Below, in pieces: positions 20,554 to 22,869 of a stretch of 22,869 nucleotides of DNA (the stretch's first letter is position 1; every line of letters starts with the position of its first letter). A program made the position numbers and the translations under genes. The stretch is from the NCBI GenBank assembly GCA_000349905.1, contig KB722753.1, positions 8,100 to 30,968 of the forward strand, given 5' to 3'. This stretch comes from Volvariella volvacea V23. Lineage: Eukaryota > Basidiomycota > Agaricomycetes > Agaricales > Pluteaceae. Below the pieces are notes generated by a model. It did no database searches. It was given only the letters and a program-made list of their open reading frames with translations, and was not told where the DNA came from.

Positions 20554-21182
20554 CTGGTAAACAGTGCCTCGTCGCGAAAATAGGGAGGATTGTAGGCAGA
20601 TTTATGTCAGAGAACTGATGTTCCAGACTAAAGGGAAATTGTGATTGTAATTCAAGCCGTCAAATACTCTTGCGTTAGATTGTCAGCGTGGAGGACAAGC
20701 TTCTTCACTCGAAGACCATGTCTCGAAATCTCATTACGTCTCAACGCAGTGGCTCATCAAATCAACCGCGGGCAGTGCGAAGCAGCTCTTCCCCGCAATT
20801 TCTTAAACTTTGAGGCTTGGTGACCGTGGGGTTGCCTTGGCTATTTTGAGAGACTGCCCACGTGGACCGAAAGACCCGCCGAATTTCGCCCTCCTCAACA
20901 CCGTCTTGAGCGCAAACGTTGCAGAGTCCACGAGATCTGCAAGCTGGCATCTCAGTCTGGGCTGCTATTTCGACGCGATGACGCGTCCAAGACAAACCCC
21001 GCAGCTTTGCATGTCCGCCACCGTTTTGATTGCCGACGGTATGGAAGCAAATGAGCGGGTTAGCCACCAGCTGATCTTATCAAAGCCTGAGAACCAAGCG
21101 ATCGCATCTTCCTTTCAGCCGAAAACCAACCCAGCGTTCATTCTCTCATCAGCTTTCCGCTGCTGCCCACCACCGACTCCCC
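20554..21182. other. Spacer between the GFA gene and MYND copy A
   Basis: About 0.6 kb. The plus frame from 20810 runs open into copy A, but its first 120 codons have no family similarity and lie upstream of the MYND start, so they are read as non-coding. No TATA box is obvious. Nothing else was seen. Confidence 0.5.
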
Positions 21183-22273
21183 ATGAACGCCTTCGACGTC
21201 TGCGAGAACTGGGGCTGCGAAGAGCAAGGCCTGTTCGGCTGCGACTCGTGCGAGGACGCGGAGCCGCCCATTTTGTATTGCAGTCGGGAGTGTCAGCGGT
21301 CGGTAAGTCCCCAAACTTGGTCATCCCGACGGGATGGGGTGTGTTGAATCCGCTTGGGTCAAGGACTGGGACTACCACAAACGATACTGCGGAAAGTACG
21401 TCGGAAGCATCTCGGGCGGCACCCACGGCCAGATGCCGTTTGCTCACACGACCCGCTCCCTTTAGAGTCGTCTACACGTTCGACCTCACGCTGACAGGGA
21501 CATCCGACCCCGTCATCACCCGGACATTCGACGTTCCGTCGTGGTTCACCTTTCGACAGCTGCACTACTCCATCCAGTATGCCATGGGCCCCTGGCGCTG
21601 CCGGCACATGCACGAGTTTGTGTACTCAAAAGTCGCGATCGGCGAACGGAGCAAGCTCTCGCCAATAGAAGTCGACAAGATGAAAATAGTACCCCAGACG
21701 TGGTACAAGGACAGTCTCAGCATGCTGCCCCAGGTCCCGACGGAGATGGAGGAGTACCTCAAGCTGTCGGATGTATATGAAGTAGAGGGCCGGCTACGGA
21801 AAATTGTTGCGGAGGGGGATAGTGTCCTCCCGCTATACTACATTTACGACTTTGGGGTGCGTCCAGGATCACTCGTCTCTCTCCACGTCACTTCTCATGC
21901 TCTTGGAAACCAGCCTTACTGGCAACACAAACTCGAGTTCAAAGGGTCCAAACTCGCACGCGCAGCGCGTCCTCTGTTCTCATCAGCAACCGGCCGTGGC
22001 CCTGTCGAAGACTGCGACTCAATAACAGGGTGGAATCGCATTAAAGCCGCATTCTCGAACCCGAACCCGACAGCACAAGACCGGGAGCTCATGTCCACAG
22101 CGAAGAAGACGTCGCGAATAGGCCCAGGCTACAACCCCTCTCAAGACCCGGACATCGCAGAGATGAACGATGGCGTCCGATGGGAGCGCTGCTTGAAGGA
22201 GTTCATGAGATTGTCGGGAGATGGCGAGGCTACAGAACTTCACGAACGCGATGACGATTTCCATCTAAGCTGA
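21183..22273 (+). CDS. MYND zinc finger plus pRiA4b ORF-3/MM3350-like protein (copy A)
   Basis: Exons 21183-21302, 21364-21395, 21466-21856 and 21914-22273 give 300 residues. Introns are 61, 70 and 57 nt with borders gtaagt...tcaag, gtacgt...ctttag and gtgcgt...accag. MYND ligands: C7, C12, C20, C23, C33, C37, H45 and C49 (YCSRECQRS, DWDYHKRYC). The second domain reads VVYTFDLTL, PSWFTFRQLHYSIQYAMG, HMHEFVY, LPLYYIYDFG and LEFKGSKLARAARPLF. Family knowledge: pRiA4b ORF-3-like domains occur in bacteria and archaea, where they are called IS1096 TnpR-like passengers or MM3350-like. Joined to MYND they suggest a protein-binding adaptor, which is inference. The third intron is in frame, so the transcript stays open if it is retained. 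This is the cleanest of the three copies, 13 kb from the other two. Confidence 0.9.
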
Positions 22274-22341
22274 TATCTATTCCATATGTACAAGATGATT
22301 AGATTGCATTGATATACACAGCGCTGGTCGCAATGCCTCCA

Positions 22342-22868
22342 TCACCAAACGAACGGTTCCAGCCTCCTCACGCATCTGGGTTGGGGTCGCCTCCATTCCT
22401 CTTCGTCCTCATCGTCATCACCTGGCTGCGGTTGTGGACCCCTTGGGAAGGGGCTACGTCTGAACCAGGGCCATGTTGGTAGGTAACAAATTTCCTAGTG
22501 CAGAATTCAGTATCGCCTGGGACAGTGGCAGGGGCGAAGCCTACCTCGGAGCTACAAGCAGGGTTACACTTGACCCAAACGCTCCAATCGAGCCACCCCA
22601 TTAGTTGATCTATCTGCGCCTTCCAGCGCGCGAGAGCATCAGCAACCTCTGAGAGGTCTACTTCTAGCAGTGGCATCTCCGGCTGCACGCTCAACCCGAG
22701 CTCTACGCCTTCCGCCCACATGCTGACTGCATTCCTACATATCTCGGTATTGGTATCTTCCAAAGCTTTCCACATCAGATGCTCCGATGCCGTAAGAATA
22801 GTGGGCTCCACAGCGTGCAGCTTCTCGAGGAACAGCGTGTGAGTCGTAGCACAATACCGGTATATTGG
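22342..22868 (-). CDS. 3' part of a conserved fungal gene of unknown function (runs off the right edge)
   Basis: Two exons are visible: 22868-22545 (continuing beyond the window) and 22494-22342, joined over a 50-nt intron (gtaggc...cactag); 158 residues remain. The visible part reads YRYCATTHTLFLEKLH, then ASEHLMWKALEDTNTEIC, DWSVWVKCNPACSSE, EICYLPTWPWF after splicing, an acidic run, and the ending WRRPQPRCVRRLEPFVW. The conserved WSVW-KC-PAC, CYLPTWPW and RPQPRC boxes recur at the C-terminus of a basidiomycete protein family whose role is not known. Without splicing the frame ends differently, at 22368, and loses these boxes, which supports the intron. The start and most of the gene lie outside. 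Confidence 0.75.
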
Positions 22869-22869
22869 A

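Noticed and set aside
20810..21182. The continuous plus frame from 20810 as an N-terminal extension of MYND copy A
   Set aside because: It skips the MYND finger, which lies in another frame from 21183 and is joined by two good introns. The extension has no similarity to copies B or C.
22368..22811. Unspliced minus frame ending at 22368 as the C-terminus of the right-edge gene
   Set aside because: Splicing the 50-nt intron at 22495-22544 restores CYLPTWPW and RPQPRC boxes and moves the stop to 22342.

Overview
The window is nuclear DNA of a filamentous basidiomycete, most likely an Agaricomycete (mushroom-forming fungus). Genes lie on both strands with no operons. They are cut by many 45-70 nt GT-AG introns, and the families are ones typical of these fungi: MYND zinc fingers, a DUF6533 membrane protein, an NmrA-like oxidoreductase, a GFA/CENP-V protein, a kinase-fold protein and a SamB/MUB1 homologue. 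No RNA gene, CRISPR array or intact transposon was seen. Exon boundaries were worked out by hand from splice sites, reading phase and comparison between copies inside the window.

Layout, left to right: a kinase-fold gene (96-1113, +); a decayed gene with internal stops (about 2457-3630, +); MYND/MM3350-like copy B (3627-4648, -); a doubtful small gene (4994-5445, -); an NmrA-like NAD(P)-binding oxidoreductase (5552-6542, +); MYND/MM3350-like copy C, broken by two frameshifts (6800-7889, -); a long gap; the SamB/MUB1-type MYND protein (9568-13160, -); protein D of an uncharacterised family (14196-15055, -); its paralogue E in divergent orientation (16397-17347, +); a 12-exon DUF6533 membrane protein (18246-19885, +); a GFA-domain protein (20094-20553, +); MYND/MM3350-like copy A (21183-22273, +); and the 3' end of a conserved fungal gene (22342-22868, -) that runs off the right edge.

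The genes do not form an obvious pathway. The main theme is family expansion. Three copies of a MYND finger fused to a plasmid pRiA4b ORF-3/MM3350-like domain share one exon plan, including a 32-nt second exon. Proteins D and E share intron positions, one of which in D needs a GC donor. A second theme is broken frames. The kinase gene, samB and copy C each lack single bases, at least three of them in homopolymer runs. This looks more like assembly error than biology, except at 2457-3630, where scattered stop codons show real decay.
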